Origin: Bradyrhizobium genomosp. I (2014)
GTDB lineage: Bacteria > Pseudomonadota > Alphaproteobacteria > Rhizobiales > Xanthobacteraceae
Assembly (NCBI RefSeq): GCF_000261685.1
Contig: NZ_AJQE01000364.1
Coordinates: 1-50,903 of the forward strand
Direction of reading: 5' to 3'
Length of the DNA stretch: 50,903 nucleotides
Shown: piece by piece, positions 1-7,649 of the stretch
How positions within the stretch are numbered: position 1 is the first letter of the stretch
How the letters are laid out: every line of letters begins with the position of its first letter
Notes under the pieces: generated by a model
Databases searched by the model: none
What the model was told of the DNA's origin: nothing
The model's input: only the letters and a program-made list of their open reading frames with translations
Made by a program: the position numbers and the translations under genes

Positions 1-291
1 CCAGGACCACACGATTTTGCCGTACGCAAACCACACCCGTCGCTGGCACGACGCGTCCGCTCACGGTTGCCCGCCCTGCGAAGCTGTTCGCGCCGGTGTG
101 ACCCACGTCCACCGCCGTCCGGCCCGCGTGTCGTGACGATCGCGATACGCCCCTCTTCCTTGGGCCGGGTTGTCGCGACATATACGACAATTCCGAAATT
201 CGGCAAAGTGGAATATTTTCGCTACCGCGCGTTGACCTAGAGCTCGCGTGTTTTGCCCGTCGGGCAACGCAAGGGATTGTGACCGGAACAC
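1..291. other. gene-free region with several short palindromes
   Basis: I find no convincing gene here. The only sizeable reading frame (minus strand, 61-291) has Arg-rich composition, no ribosome-binding site and no recognisable motif. The stretch carries a 10-bp perfect palindrome TGTCGCGACA (171-180), an inverted pair TTGTCG/CGACAA (170-190) and CCGAAATTCGG (193-203). These may be operator sites for a gene beyond the left edge, but that is only a guess. Confidence 0.4.
253..267. repeat. short perfect hairpin
   Basis: TTGCCCG-T-CGGGCAA is a perfect 7-bp stem with a one-base centre, preceded by TT. It lies about 25 bp beyond the 3' end of the minus-strand LuxR gene, so it could act as its terminator. 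From memory, the same core recurs as a scattered repeat in Bradyrhizobium genomes; copy number was not checked. Confidence 0.4.
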
Positions 292-588
292 TCAATCCGG
301 CGCGGTTAGCGCCCGTGGATTTTGTGTTGCCGTCGGATAACGTTCGGCCTTGGCGAGATCTCGGCGTAGCGACGACGGCGCCGCGTGCAGCGCAAACACG
401 ATCGCGATCTGCGTTCTGTTCTGAAGCCGGTATTTCCGCATGATGTTGCCGATGTGCGCCCGCACGGTGTTCTCCGAGATACTGAGCTCGTAGGCGATGT
501 TCTTGTTCTGCATCCCCCGCGCGATCAGCATCATCAGCTCCCGCTCGCGCGGTGTCGGTGTGATCAAATCCCTTGGATCCGAGCTCAT
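292..588 (-). CDS. HTH-only LuxR-family transcriptional regulator
   Basis: A 98-residue protein that is little more than a LuxR/GerE DNA-binding domain. TPRERELMMLIARGMQNKNI starts the domain at about residue 11, followed by the recognition helix SISENTVRAHIGNIMRKYRL. There is no receiver or ligand-binding domain, so its activity is probably set by expression level or a partner. The start at 588 is fixed by GGGAGG eight bases upstream. It is the last gene of the exporter operon, 49 bp after the permease. Regulation of the exporter or of the neighbouring curlin-like genes is inference only. Confidence 0.85.
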   Translation of the reverse strand: MSSDPRDLITPTPRERELMMLIARGMQNKNIAYELSISENTVRAHIGNIMRKYRLQNRTQIAIVFALHAAPSSLRRDLAKAERYPTATQNPRALTAPD

Positions 589-637
589 GGCTAGTGCCTC
601 CCTGGCCTTTGCTTGATGCGAACATCCCAGCATGTCC

Positions 638-1861
638 TCACTCCGTCTTGAGCGCCTCGATCGGGCTCAGCTTTGATGCCTTATGGGCGGGATAAAAACC
701 AAAGATGAGGCCAGTCGCGATGGAGAAGACGAGGGAAAGGCCGATCGCCTGGCCGTCGATCGAGGTGATCCACCCCGCCATGCGAGCCACCGTCATCGAG
801 AGCGTGATGCCGCCGGCGACGCCGATGGCGCCGCCGAGCAGGCAGAGGACGAGCGCTTCACAGAGAAACTGCAGGCGGATGTCGCGCATTCGCCCGCCAA
901 GCGCGCGGCGGATGCCGATCTCCCGCGTGCGTTCGGTGACCGACACGATCATGACGTTCATGATGCTGATGCCGCCGACGAGGAGCGAGACCGAGGCGAT
1001 GGCAACGAGCAGCAGCGCGACGGTGCGGATCGCTCCCTGCTGCGCCTCCATGGCGGCGGCCGGGTCCTGGACCTTGAAATCGTCCTCCTGGCCGGCGGGG
1101 ATACGATGGCGCTGCCGCAGCAGGTTTTCGATCTCCGATCGTGCCCCCGCCATCTGACCATCCGAAGCCACCTTGGCGATGATGTAGGCGACCGAGTCGC
1201 GGTTGATGTTGCTTGCGCTGCCCAGAAAGCGCAGCTTGGCCGTGGCGAGCGGCACGAAGGCGACGTCGTCCTGCGCCGGGCCCTTGCGGTCGAGAACGCC
1301 GACCACCTCGAGCGGCACCTTCATGATCCTGATCTGCGTGCCGATGGGATCGTCGCCTGGCGCGAACAGCTCGCGCGCAACCGTGCTTCCGAGGATCACG
1401 ACCTTGCCGGCACCGGCCTCCTCGGTGGCGGAGAAATAGCGCCCGGTCGCCAGCTGCCAGTCTCGCACCATGAAGTGACCGGTCGTCGTGCCGTTGATCG
1501 TCGTGTTCCAGTTCTTGCCCTCGTGGATAACCTGCGCCGTCCCGGCGATGGAGCCGGCCGCGGCCTGGATTTCCGGAATCTGCTCGAGAATGGCCTGCAC
1601 GTCGCTCTCGGTCATCGTCAGCTTGCTGCCGTCCTTGAGGCGCACGCCGCCCTGGTAGACCGCGCCGGGAGTGATCATCAGCACGTTGGCGCCGATCGAA
1701 CGGATCTGCTCCTTGAGACGGAGCTGCGCGCCGGACCCGATCGCAAACACCGTCACGATCGAGGCCACGCCGATCACGATGCCGAGCATGGTGAGGAAGC
1801 TGCGCAGCAGATTGAGGCGCAAGGCGTGCAAGGCGATCTGAAAGCCCTGGAGCATCGTCAT
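638..1861 (-). CDS. ABC transporter permease, MacB/FtsX type
   Basis: A 407-residue inner-membrane permease with MacB topology. One N-terminal membrane segment (about 15-45, RSFLTMLGIVIGVASIVTVF) is followed by a large periplasmic MacB-PCD domain (about 50-270). Three C-terminal segments form the FtsX domain, with the conserved cytoplasmic loop TERTREIGIRRALGGR and a closing ASKLSPIEAL box. E. coli MacB carries its ATPase on the same chain; here the ATPase is separate. The start overlaps the ATPase stop by 4 bp, so translation is probably coupled. It likely works with the adaptor and an outer-membrane TolC-like channel, which is absent from the window. Substrate is unknown. Confidence 0.9.
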   Translation of the reverse strand: MTMLQGFQIALHALRLNLLRSFLTMLGIVIGVASIVTVFAIGSGAQLRLKEQIRSIGANVLMITPGAVYQGGVRLKDGSKLTMTESDVQAILEQIPEIQAAAGSIAGTAQVIHEGKNWNTTINGTTTGHFMVRDWQLATGRYFSATEEAGAGKVVILGSTVARELFAPGDDPIGTQIRIMKVPLEVVGVLDRKGPAQDDVAFVPLATAKLRFLGSASNINRDSVAYIIAKVASDGQMAGARSEIENLLRQRHRIPAGQEDDFKVQDPAAAMEAQQGAIRTVALLLVAIASVSLLVGGISIMNVMIVSVTERTREIGIRRALGGRMRDIRLQFLCEALVLCLLGGAIGVAGGITLSMTVARMAGWITSIDGQAIGLSLVFSIATGLIFGFYPAHKASKLSPIEALKTE

Positions 1862-2583
1862 GACGCAGCGCTCCGTTTCGGCAGAATCGGAGCCGGCGTC
1901 CTGTCGCCGACGAGCTCGCCGTCATGCAGGTGGATCGTGCGCCGGCACTGGGTCGCGATGCCGGAATCGTGCGTGATCATGACGATGGTCTGGCCGGTCC
2001 GGTTGAGCGCGGCGAACAGGGACAGGATCTCGGCGCCGGTGCGGCTGTCGAGCGCGCCGGTCGGCTCGTCCGCGAGCACGATCAGGGGGGAGGCGATCAA
2101 TGCGCGCGCGATCGCGACGCGCTGCTGCTCGCCGCCGGAGAGCTGCCGCGGGAAGTGATGGGCCCGGTGCAGCATGCCGACGTCCCGAAGGCGCTGCTCG
2201 GCGCGCGCCAGACGTTCCTTGCGACCGACGCCGCAATAGACCAGCGGCAATGCGACGTTCTCGATCGCATCGTGCCGCGCGAGCAGATTGTAGGATTGGA
2301 ACACGAAGCCGATGCTGCGGGCGCGCAAGGACGAACGGCGATCTTCCGTGAGCTCGGCGACGTTGGCCCCCTGGAGGTAGACCGCCCCTTCGCTCGGCAG
2401 GTCGAGCAGTCCAATCATGTTCATCAGCGTCGACTTGCCGGAGCCGGACGGCCCCATCACGGCGACGATCTCGCCTTGCGCGATGTCGAAGCTGACATTG
2501 CGCACTGCGGCCACCGCGACTCCCTCGGTGCGATAGGTCCTGCTGACCGACTGAAGGCTGATGAGGGGCGGAGAGGCGGTCAT
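1858..2583 (-). CDS. ABC transporter ATP-binding protein, MacB/LolD type
   Basis: A 241-residue ATPase with Walker A GPSGSGKST, Q-loop FVFQSYNLL, signature LSGGEQQRVAIARAL and Walker B IVLADEPTGALD, all typical of the LolD/MacB subgroup. It should energise the adjacent FtsX-type permease. The frame stays open upstream, but the ATG at 2583 overlaps the adaptor stop (TCAT, 2580-2583) and begins at the conserved N-terminus, so I use it. Four-base overlaps on both sides mark a tight operon. Confidence 0.92.
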   Translation of the reverse strand: MTASPPLISLQSVSRTYRTEGVAVAAVRNVSFDIAQGEIVAVMGPSGSGKSTLMNMIGLLDLPSEGAVYLQGANVAELTEDRRSSLRARSIGFVFQSYNLLARHDAIENVALPLVYCGVGRKERLARAEQRLRDVGMLHRAHHFPRQLSGGEQQRVAIARALIASPLIVLADEPTGALDSRTGAEILSLFAALNRTGQTIVMITHDSGIATQCRRTIHLHDGELVGDRTPAPILPKRSAAS

Positions 2584-4004
2584 GACCCGAACCTGATTCC
2601 GAGAATTTCCATGCCTGCCGGGCGGATGGCCTGGCCGACGGCGACCTGGCTGCCCTCGACAAGGTCTCCGCTCCGGAGCGCAACCTGCTCGGTGCCGGCT
2701 GCGCCGACCGTCACGGCCACGTGCCGGAGCGCGCCGCTCGCGGTGCGCACCCACACGCCGCTGCGTGCCGTGGCGTCCGGCCGCGTGCCGGCCGGCTGGA
2801 AACGCAGCGCGGCGAGCGGCACCTTCAGCACGTCGTCCTGGCGTTCGATCACGATCTTCACCAGCGCAGTCATTCCGGGGAGCAGCGCGCCGTCGAGATT
2901 GGAGGTCGCCAGGACCACGGTGTAGGTGACGACATGCTGTTGGGTCTGCGGCGCCTTGCGCACCTGGCGCACCACGGCCTCGAAGCGGCGGTCCGGGTAG
3001 GCGTCAACGGTGAAATGCGCGCGCTGCCCGGGAGCGATACGGCCGATATCGGCTTCATCGACCTGCGCGTGAATCTCCATGTCCTCCAGGCGGTGCGCCA
3101 CCATGAAGGTGGTGCGTGATTCCAGTCCGACTGCGAGCGTCTGGCCCTCGTTGACGAACCTGCCGACGACGACGCCGTCGATCGGCGAACGGATGACGGT
3201 GCGGTCCAGATCGGCGCGGGCCGCGGCGAGCACGGCCGCCTTTTCGGGCACGGCCATGCGTGCCTGCTGCAACTCCGCCTCGATGCGGCGGACGTCGGCT
3301 TGTGCCCCCTCCACCGAATAGGAGTTGAGGGACATCAAGACCTCGGCCTCGCGCTCCTGGGCCAGACGTGCCGTGAACTCGGTCTGCGCGTCGTCGACTG
3401 TCGTCGTCGCCACGACGTTTTGCGACTGGAGCGCCAGCTTCCGCTGCAGGGTCTTCTGCGCCGAGCTCTTGACCGCCTGGGCGCTCTCGAGCTTGGCGGC
3501 GAGCACGTCCCGGCTGCCCCTGGCGTTCTCCAGGTCGATCCTGGCGCGATCGAGCTTGGCCCGCGCGATGTCGACCAGGGAATTGGCGACGGCCAGGGAG
3601 GCTTGGGCCTCGTCGACCTTGGCCGCAAAGCTGCGCGGGTCGATCAAGGCGAGCGGCTGATCCCTGGCGACGGTGTCGTTGAAGTCGACATAGACCCGGG
3701 CGAGCTGGCCGGACAGCTGGGAACCCACCTCGATCGTCTTGACGGGCTGCAGGGCGCCGGTGACGGTGACGGTCTGCTCGATGCTGCCGCGCTGGATCGA
3801 AGCGTAGCGGAACATTGGCGCATCCGACCCGAAGGTCGGGGCTTCGCGACCGACGGGCACGAGCAGGCGCCTGGTCGATTCCAGGACGTGCGACGCCTTG
3901 TCCGCAGCGCTCCCGGCCGCGCCCATGACGACCGGCCCCGCGGTGGTGACCGCGACGAGGCCGCATGCAGTTCCGAGCAAGGCAATGATTGAAACGAATC
4001 GCAT
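2580..4004 (-). CDS. HlyD/MacA-family periplasmic adaptor subunit
   Basis: A 474-residue membrane-fusion protein. It has an N-terminal signal anchor (MRFVSIIALLGTACGLVAVT), a first lipoyl/beta-barrel half with GSQLSGQLARVYVDFNDTV, a long coiled-coil hairpin (about 130-260, rich in A, E, Q and R), then the returning lipoyl half with RTVIRSPIDGVVVGRFVNEG and a C-terminal barrel. It would bridge the MacB-like pump to an outer-membrane channel. The ATG at 4004 is preceded by AGAGG; a 136-codon open extension upstream has no signal sequence and is rejected. It is the first gene of the four-gene minus-strand operon. Confidence 0.9.
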   Translation of the reverse strand: MRFVSIIALLGTACGLVAVTTAGPVVMGAAGSAADKASHVLESTRRLLVPVGREAPTFGSDAPMFRYASIQRGSIEQTVTVTGALQPVKTIEVGSQLSGQLARVYVDFNDTVARDQPLALIDPRSFAAKVDEAQASLAVANSLVDIARAKLDRARIDLENARGSRDVLAAKLESAQAVKSSAQKTLQRKLALQSQNVVATTTVDDAQTEFTARLAQEREAEVLMSLNSYSVEGAQADVRRIEAELQQARMAVPEKAAVLAAARADLDRTVIRSPIDGVVVGRFVNEGQTLAVGLESRTTFMVAHRLEDMEIHAQVDEADIGRIAPGQRAHFTVDAYPDRRFEAVVRQVRKAPQTQQHVVTYTVVLATSNLDGALLPGMTALVKIVIERQDDVLKVPLAALRFQPAGTRPDATARSGVWVRTASGALRHVAVTVGAAGTEQVALRSGDLVEGSQVAVGQAIRPAGMEILGIRFGS

Positions 4005-4600
4005 ATCAAAAACCCGCCTCTTGAAAATGGCTTCGCTGGCGGCACGGACGTATCGCTCGCTATGGTTGTATTCTACCACAGCGATATCAATCGTCAGTAT
4101 GTCGCTCCTGCAGGGGCGACGGTCGGGCGCGGCTGATGATCCAGAAGTAAAGTCGTCGGGGTGCGACTTTTCGTGATTTGCTGGAGATGCATACGGGGCG
4201 TATCGATATGGCGCGTGCGGCATCGAATTCGACAAGTTTACTGAACGTCCCGTCTGCTCCGGCCGAAGCGGCCGGTGCCCGGCGTTCTGGTCGGCACGTG
4301 AGTGATGATGCATGACGCAGCTGGCGATACAGCAGTCGATACACCGGATGGCCGCGTTCTCGACATCGCGCGCCGCCGCGATGCGCACAGTGGCGAGCTC
4401 AACTCTCTCCAATCACGAAGCTCGATATGTGAACGCCTTCACTGGTGGTGAGCGGATGTTGGCCCTAAGAGGTCGAACCGGTGGACGGATGCGACTCGCC
4501 CGATCCCTGCGACTTTACCCAAGCACCTTGTCTTCGCCTGCGAGAAGAATGGATGGCTCGTTGCTTGCCTATCGAGACCCAAGCCGGGGAGTCCGTTGCC
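4005..4600. other. long divergent intergenic region between exporter operon and FixJ-type regulator
   Basis: A gap of about 600 bp separates divergent transcription units, and I see no supported gene. It must hold the promoters for the exporter operon (leftward) and for the response regulator and curlin-like genes (rightward). An inverted repeat AAAGTCG-N8-CGACTTT (4149-4170) followed by TT could be an operator or a weak terminator. Length and lower GC make this a candidate place for a small RNA, but none is recognisable. Confidence 0.4.
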
Positions 4601-5275
4601 ATGAGTTCATGTCAAGCCATGGTTTATGTCGTTGATGACGAAATTCAGATTCGAACTGCGATCGGAAGTCTCTGCGAGGAAACTGGACACAAGGTGAAGT
4701 TGTTCGCCTCGACGGAAGAGTTTCTCGGGGAGAATATTTCCGGCGGGCCTTCGTGCCTCGTGCTCGATGTGCGCTTTCCCGGCACGTCGCCGACCGGCCT
4801 CGAGCTTCAGCGCCGGCTCGCCGAGACAGGCGTGCCCATTCCGATCGTCTTCATCAGCGGCCATTCCGACGTCCGCATCTCGGTCGAGGCCATGAAGCGC
4901 GGCGCGGTCGAGTTTCTGCCGAAACCCTTCCGCGAGCAGGAGATCCTCGATGCGATCAGGCATGGCATCGAGCGCGATCGCAGACGGCTCGAACGCGAAG
5001 ATGCCATGCGCGAGGCCCGCCAGCGTGTTGAGACGCTGACGGCGCGAGAGCGCGAGATCATGCTGCTGATGGCTGAAGGGCTCATCGCCAAGCAGATCGC
5101 GGCGCGACTTGGCGTGAGCGAAGTGACGGCGAAGGTGCATCGCGCCAGGATGATGCGAAAGCTGGAGCTGCGGACGCCGATCGAGGTGGTGCGGCTGATC
5201 GACAGCATGGGGCTGGAGGCAGACGCTGCGCGCGTTGGCGCGGTGCATTCTTCGTTTCACGCCACAGGGCACTGA
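4601..5275 (+). CDS. FixJ-family response regulator (orphan)
   Basis: A 224-residue two-domain regulator. The receiver domain (about 6-120) has the acidic pocket VVDDE and phospho-acceptor Asp56 in CLVLDVRFPG, with the conserved Lys in FLPKPF. The C-terminal LuxR HTH (about 145-205) reads LTAREREIMLLMAEGLIAKQ then GVSEVTAKVHRARMMRKL. I take the ATG at 4601, after GGGGA; 4619 is an alternative just before the conserved core. No histidine kinase lies next to it. It sits immediately upstream of the curlin-like genes and in the same direction, which recalls the LuxR-family CsgD that controls curli in enterobacteria. Control of those genes is inference. Confidence 0.88.
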   Translation: MSSCQAMVYVVDDEIQIRTAIGSLCEETGHKVKLFASTEEFLGENISGGPSCLVLDVRFPGTSPTGLELQRRLAETGVPIPIVFISGHSDVRISVEAMKRGAVEFLPKPFREQEILDAIRHGIERDRRRLEREDAMREARQRVETLTAREREIMLLMAEGLIAKQIAARLGVSEVTAKVHRARMMRKLELRTPIEVVRLIDSMGLEADAARVGAVHSSFHATGH

Positions 5276-5287
5276 GGCCGCGCGAAT

Positions 5288-5305
5288 CTAGTCGGTCCGG
5301 ACTAG
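5288..5305. promoter_or_regulatory. inverted repeat between the regulator and the first curlin-like gene
   Basis: CTAGTC-GGTCCG-GACTAG, a perfect 6-bp inverted repeat with a 6-bp spacer, begins 13 bp after the regulator stop and 120 bp before the first curlin-like start. It could be a binding site for a dimeric regulator such as the FixJ-type protein, or a weak terminator. No T-run follows it. Confidence 0.35.
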
Positions 5306-5425
5306 CATGAACTGCAGTCTGTCGCCTCGGGGCCAATCAGTTCACAGTAATCCCATGATGTCGGTGCGTTCGACGACCGGCATCGCCACTCCTGGTCAGA
5401 TACTTTGGCAGAAAAGGGATTAGCC

Positions 5426-5824
5426 ATGCGCAAATTGTTTCTCGCTTCCGTCGCCGTGTTCGCTCTCTCGTCCGCTGCTCACGCGGCCAACACCGCCACC
5501 ACCGTTCAGGTCGGCGGCGCAAACTCCTCGACCGTGACGCAGAACGGCGTGACGAATGACAGCTCCAGCACGACCCAGATCGGCTTCTTCAATTCGGCGA
5601 CCACCTCGCAGGGCCTCGGCATTCCGTCGCTCAACAACGTCAGCACGGTGAGCCAGACTGGCGGCATCGTGAACACGGCCACGACCCTGCAGAACGCCTT
5701 CGGCGGCAACAACAGCTCGATCTCTCAGAGCTCGTTCCCCTTGCTGCCGCCGAGCAACAGCGCAACCGTGGGGCAGAACTCGATCTTCCTCTTCGGCAAC
5801 ACCAGCGTCATCAACCAGCATTGA
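5426..5824 (+). CDS. secreted curlin-repeat protein 1
   Basis: A 132-residue protein with a clean Sec signal peptide (MRKLFLASVAVFALSSAAHA, cleavage after AHA). The mature part is rich in N, S, T, Q and G and built of imperfect curlin-type strands: TTVQVGGANSSTVTQNG, then TTQIGFFN, STVSQTGGIVN and ATVGQN. The spaced Q-x-G-x-x-N pattern matches the CsgA/CsgB family, although half-repeats are irregular and two contain Pro-rich breaks. It should be exported and assemble into extracellular amyloid-like fibre. AAGGG upstream of 5426 supports the start. First of five similar genes; major subunit or nucleator role cannot be decided. Confidence 0.8.
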   Translation: MRKLFLASVAVFALSSAAHAANTATTVQVGGANSSTVTQNGVTNDSSSTTQIGFFNSATTSQGLGIPSLNNVSTVSQTGGIVNTATTLQNAFGGNNSSISQSSFPLLPPSNSATVGQNSIFLFGNTSVINQH

Positions 5825-5836
5825 GCCAGCCCTGAA

Positions 5837-5874
5837 CCGCCCTGGGCGCGCAGCAGCGCTGCGCGTCCGGGCGG
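5837..5874 (+). terminator. strong intercistronic hairpin after the first curlin-like gene
   Basis: Arms CCGCCCTGGGCGCGCAG (5837-5853) and CTGCGCGTCCGGGCGG (5859-5874) pair with a single bulge and one mismatch around a 5-base loop. No U-tract follows. A structure like this may attenuate transcription into the downstream genes or protect the 3' end of the first transcript, giving more subunit 1 than the rest. Position and pairing are seen; function is inferred. Confidence 0.5.
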
Positions 5875-5947
5875 CGCCTGGAAGACACCGCACAGCCGCC
5901 CGACCGGAGGCGGATCTACGGCCGCTATTCTTTGCGGAGGACATCCA

Positions 5948-6346
5948 ATGCGTGTCAAATTTGTCATGGCGACGGTCATCACCCTCAGCGCGTTGACCGC
6001 TGGCGGAGCCCACGCCGGAAATTCGGCCAGCGTGCTGCAATTCGGCGGAGCGAACAGCTCCCTCATCTCCCAGAGCGGCGGCACCAGCAACACTGCCACC
6101 ACCCTGCAGTTCGGCACGATCAACTCGGCGACCATCTCGCAAGCGGGGACATCGACTTCGGTCAACTCGCTGACGATCGGGCAGGGAGGATGGCTGGCGG
6201 GGGCCGCGATCAGCAATTTCGCGCTGGCGGGGCAGAGCGGAGGCTCGAACACGAGCCTGATCGGGCAGATCGGCGGCAACAACGCGGCCTTTCTGTCTCA
6301 ACTCGGCGTCTTGAACGGATCGACGATTCTTCAGCAGACCCCGTGA
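5948..6346 (+). CDS. secreted curlin-repeat protein 2
   Basis: A 132-residue protein with signal peptide MRVKFVMATVITLSALTAGGAHA. It has the most regular curlin-type strands of the set, with period about 11: NSASVLQFGGA, NSSLISQSGGTS, NTATTLQFGTI, NSATISQAG, then NTSLIGQIGGN and FLSQLGVLNGSTILQQ. The N-x3-(V/I/L)-x-Q-x-G spacing is the CsgA half-repeat. GGAGG eight bases before the ATG supports the start. It is separated from protein 1 by a hairpin but from protein 3 by only 45 bp, so proteins 2-5 probably share a transcript. Confidence 0.82.
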   Translation: MRVKFVMATVITLSALTAGGAHAGNSASVLQFGGANSSLISQSGGTSNTATTLQFGTINSATISQAGTSTSVNSLTIGQGGWLAGAAISNFALAGQSGGSNTSLIGQIGGNNAAFLSQLGVLNGSTILQQTP

Positions 6347-6391
6347 TCGCGGGGTTCATTCCTGGTATCGGCAACGTCGCAGAGGCCTGCC

Positions 6392-6805
6392 ATGAAGCAT
6401 CAGTTTTTCACAGCCGCAAGTATGGCGGTTCTTGTCGTCTGTTGCACACAGATAGGCTCGGTGCAGGCGCAGACCTTCGACTTCAGGAACATCGTGTCGG
6501 TTGGCGGTGCTCCCGTCACGGTGAACCAGAGCAGCCAGTTCAACATGGCTGGCCTGTTCATGGTCGGCGGTAGCACGAGCGGTACCGTCGTGCAGGCCGG
6601 GACCACCAACGTCGTCGGGATACTCCAGTTCGGCGGGACGACGTCAGCGTCGGTCAGCCAGATGGGAATTTTCAACTCCGCTTCGATTGGCCAGGTCGGC
6701 CAGTCGGCGTCGAGCCTGCTCTCCCAACTCGGCGCCATGAATTCAGGATCCGTCGCGCAGTTCGGCGCGGTCAACACGTCGACGGTCAACCAGAGCGGTC
6801 CGTAG
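6392..6805 (+). CDS. secreted curlin-repeat protein 3
   Basis: A 137-residue protein with a signal peptide ending near SVQA. The repeat zone (about 75-137) reads TNVVGILQFGGTTSASVSQM, then IFNSASIGQVGQSASSLLSQ, LGAMNSGSVAQFG and AVNTSTVNQSGP: five or six curlin-type strands ending exactly at the C-terminus. The first third is less regular. No Cys occurs in the mature chain. AGAGG precedes the start. Family membership is by repeat pattern; individual role is unknown. Confidence 0.8.
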   Translation: MKHQFFTAASMAVLVVCCTQIGSVQAQTFDFRNIVSVGGAPVTVNQSSQFNMAGLFMVGGSTSGTVVQAGTTNVVGILQFGGTTSASVSQMGIFNSASIGQVGQSASSLLSQLGAMNSGSVAQFGAVNTSTVNQSGP

Positions 6806-6852
6806 GATCGGCGCGAACCGGAAGCCACAGAATCCGGGCGGGGCGAATTGCG

Positions 6853-7302
6853 ATGAGACACGGCAGGCATGTTCTGGTGATGATGGCGGCACTCGCCGCC
6901 GGGAGCGTGGCGACGGAGGCCTCCGCCGGATCCGTCCAGCGAAGCGTGACCAACCGGAACGTGAGCATCGAAACGGTCGTGCAGTTCGGCGACAGCGTCC
7001 AGCCTGTCACGATCGAGGAGAACAGCCGCATCAACATCGCGCGGGTGATCCAGATCGGCGGGACCGGCACGGCGGACGCGACCATCGTCCAGGACGGCAC
7101 GCGCAACTACGCCAACGTGATCCAGGTCGGCGGCACCACCAATGCCGTGATCGGTCAGTCCGGGGTGAGCAATACCGCCGGGATCACCCAGATCGGCAAT
7201 TCCACCAACGCGCTCCTGCTCCAGATCGGAGACATGAACACGGGAACGGTGCGGCAGTTCGGGCGTTTCAACTGGCTGGCGATCTTCCAGTTCGGCCGAT
7301 GA
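6853..7302 (+). CDS. secreted curlin-repeat protein 4
   Basis: A 149-residue protein with a signal peptide ending at ASAG. It has more charged residues early in the mature part (RSVTNRNVSIETVVQFGDSV) and then regular strands: INIARVIQIGGTG, ATIVQDGTRN, ANVIQVGGTTN, AVIGQSGVSN, AGITQIGNSTN, LLLQIGDMN and TVRQFG. It ends in WLAIFQFGR. The higher charge and the distinct C-terminus would fit a nucleator or surface-anchoring subunit like CsgB, but that is a guess. It lies 12 bp before protein 5. Confidence 0.8.
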   Translation: MRHGRHVLVMMAALAAGSVATEASAGSVQRSVTNRNVSIETVVQFGDSVQPVTIEENSRINIARVIQIGGTGTADATIVQDGTRNYANVIQVGGTTNAVIGQSGVSNTAGITQIGNSTNALLLQIGDMNTGTVRQFGRFNWLAIFQFGR

Positions 7303-7314
7303 TGGAGGCGTGAC

Positions 7315-7596
7315 ATGAAGTTGCTTGTGCTCGCATCCGGACTGGGACTCATGACCGTGGTGGCGACGGCGCCGGCCGGAGCCGGTGACGGTCACACCAC
7401 GGTGGTCCAGGACGAGAACGGATCGTCGGTCATCACCCAGAGCGGTGATCCGGCGCAGGCCGAGGTGAGAATCGAGAAGGCGCCCGGGCGCACGACGGTC
7501 TATCGCCGCAGCGGCGGAAATACCGCCATCGTGACACAGGGCAGCGGAAGTCCGCAGGACATGTTCGACTGGCTGCGCAAGCAGCAGGGCCGCTGA
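7315..7596 (+). CDS. small secreted curlin-like accessory protein 5
   Basis: A 93-residue protein with a signal peptide (cleavage near AGAG). It holds two curlin-like strands, TTVVQDENGSSVITQSGD and NTAIVTQGSG, separated by a charged segment (AEVRIEKAPGRTTVYRRSGG), and ends in a short amphipathic tail MFDWLRKQQGR. It is too short to form a fibre alone. It may be a chaperone, capping or minor subunit analogous in position to CsgC/CsgH, though I see no CsgC-type fold motif. GGAGG precedes the ATG; last gene before a convergent terminator. Confidence 0.7.
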   Translation: MKLLVLASGLGLMTVVATAPAGAGDGHTTVVQDENGSSVITQSGDPAQAEVRIEKAPGRTTVYRRSGGNTAIVTQGSGSPQDMFDWLRKQQGR

Positions 7597-7603
7597 CGCA
7601 CGA

Positions 7604-7635
7604 AGGCCCACCGCCCGCAGCGGGACGGTGGGCCT
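7604..7635. terminator. bidirectional hairpin terminator
   Basis: AGGCCCACCG (7604-7613) pairs perfectly with CGGTGGGCCT (7626-7635), with an additional inner CCCG/CGGG stem. It starts 8 bp after the stop of curlin-like protein 5 and lies 15 bp from the stop of the convergent minus-strand gene, so it can serve both. There is no U-tract on either strand. Confidence 0.75.
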
Positions 7636-7649
7636 CGCGTCAGTCGGCC

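Noticed and set aside
61..291. 76-residue minus-strand reading frame at the left edge
   Set aside because: Arg-rich composition, no ribosome-binding site and no motif; it overlaps palindromic, probably regulatory DNA.
683..2158. 491-codon plus-strand reading frame opposite the ABC permease and ATPase
   Set aside because: Composition rich in Arg, Asp, His and Ala without any domain; it mirrors the codon bias of the well-supported minus-strand genes.
4149..4170. AAAGTCG-N8-CGACTTT as a terminator
   Set aside because: Stem is short and lies in a divergent promoter region where no transcript should end; kept only as a possible operator.
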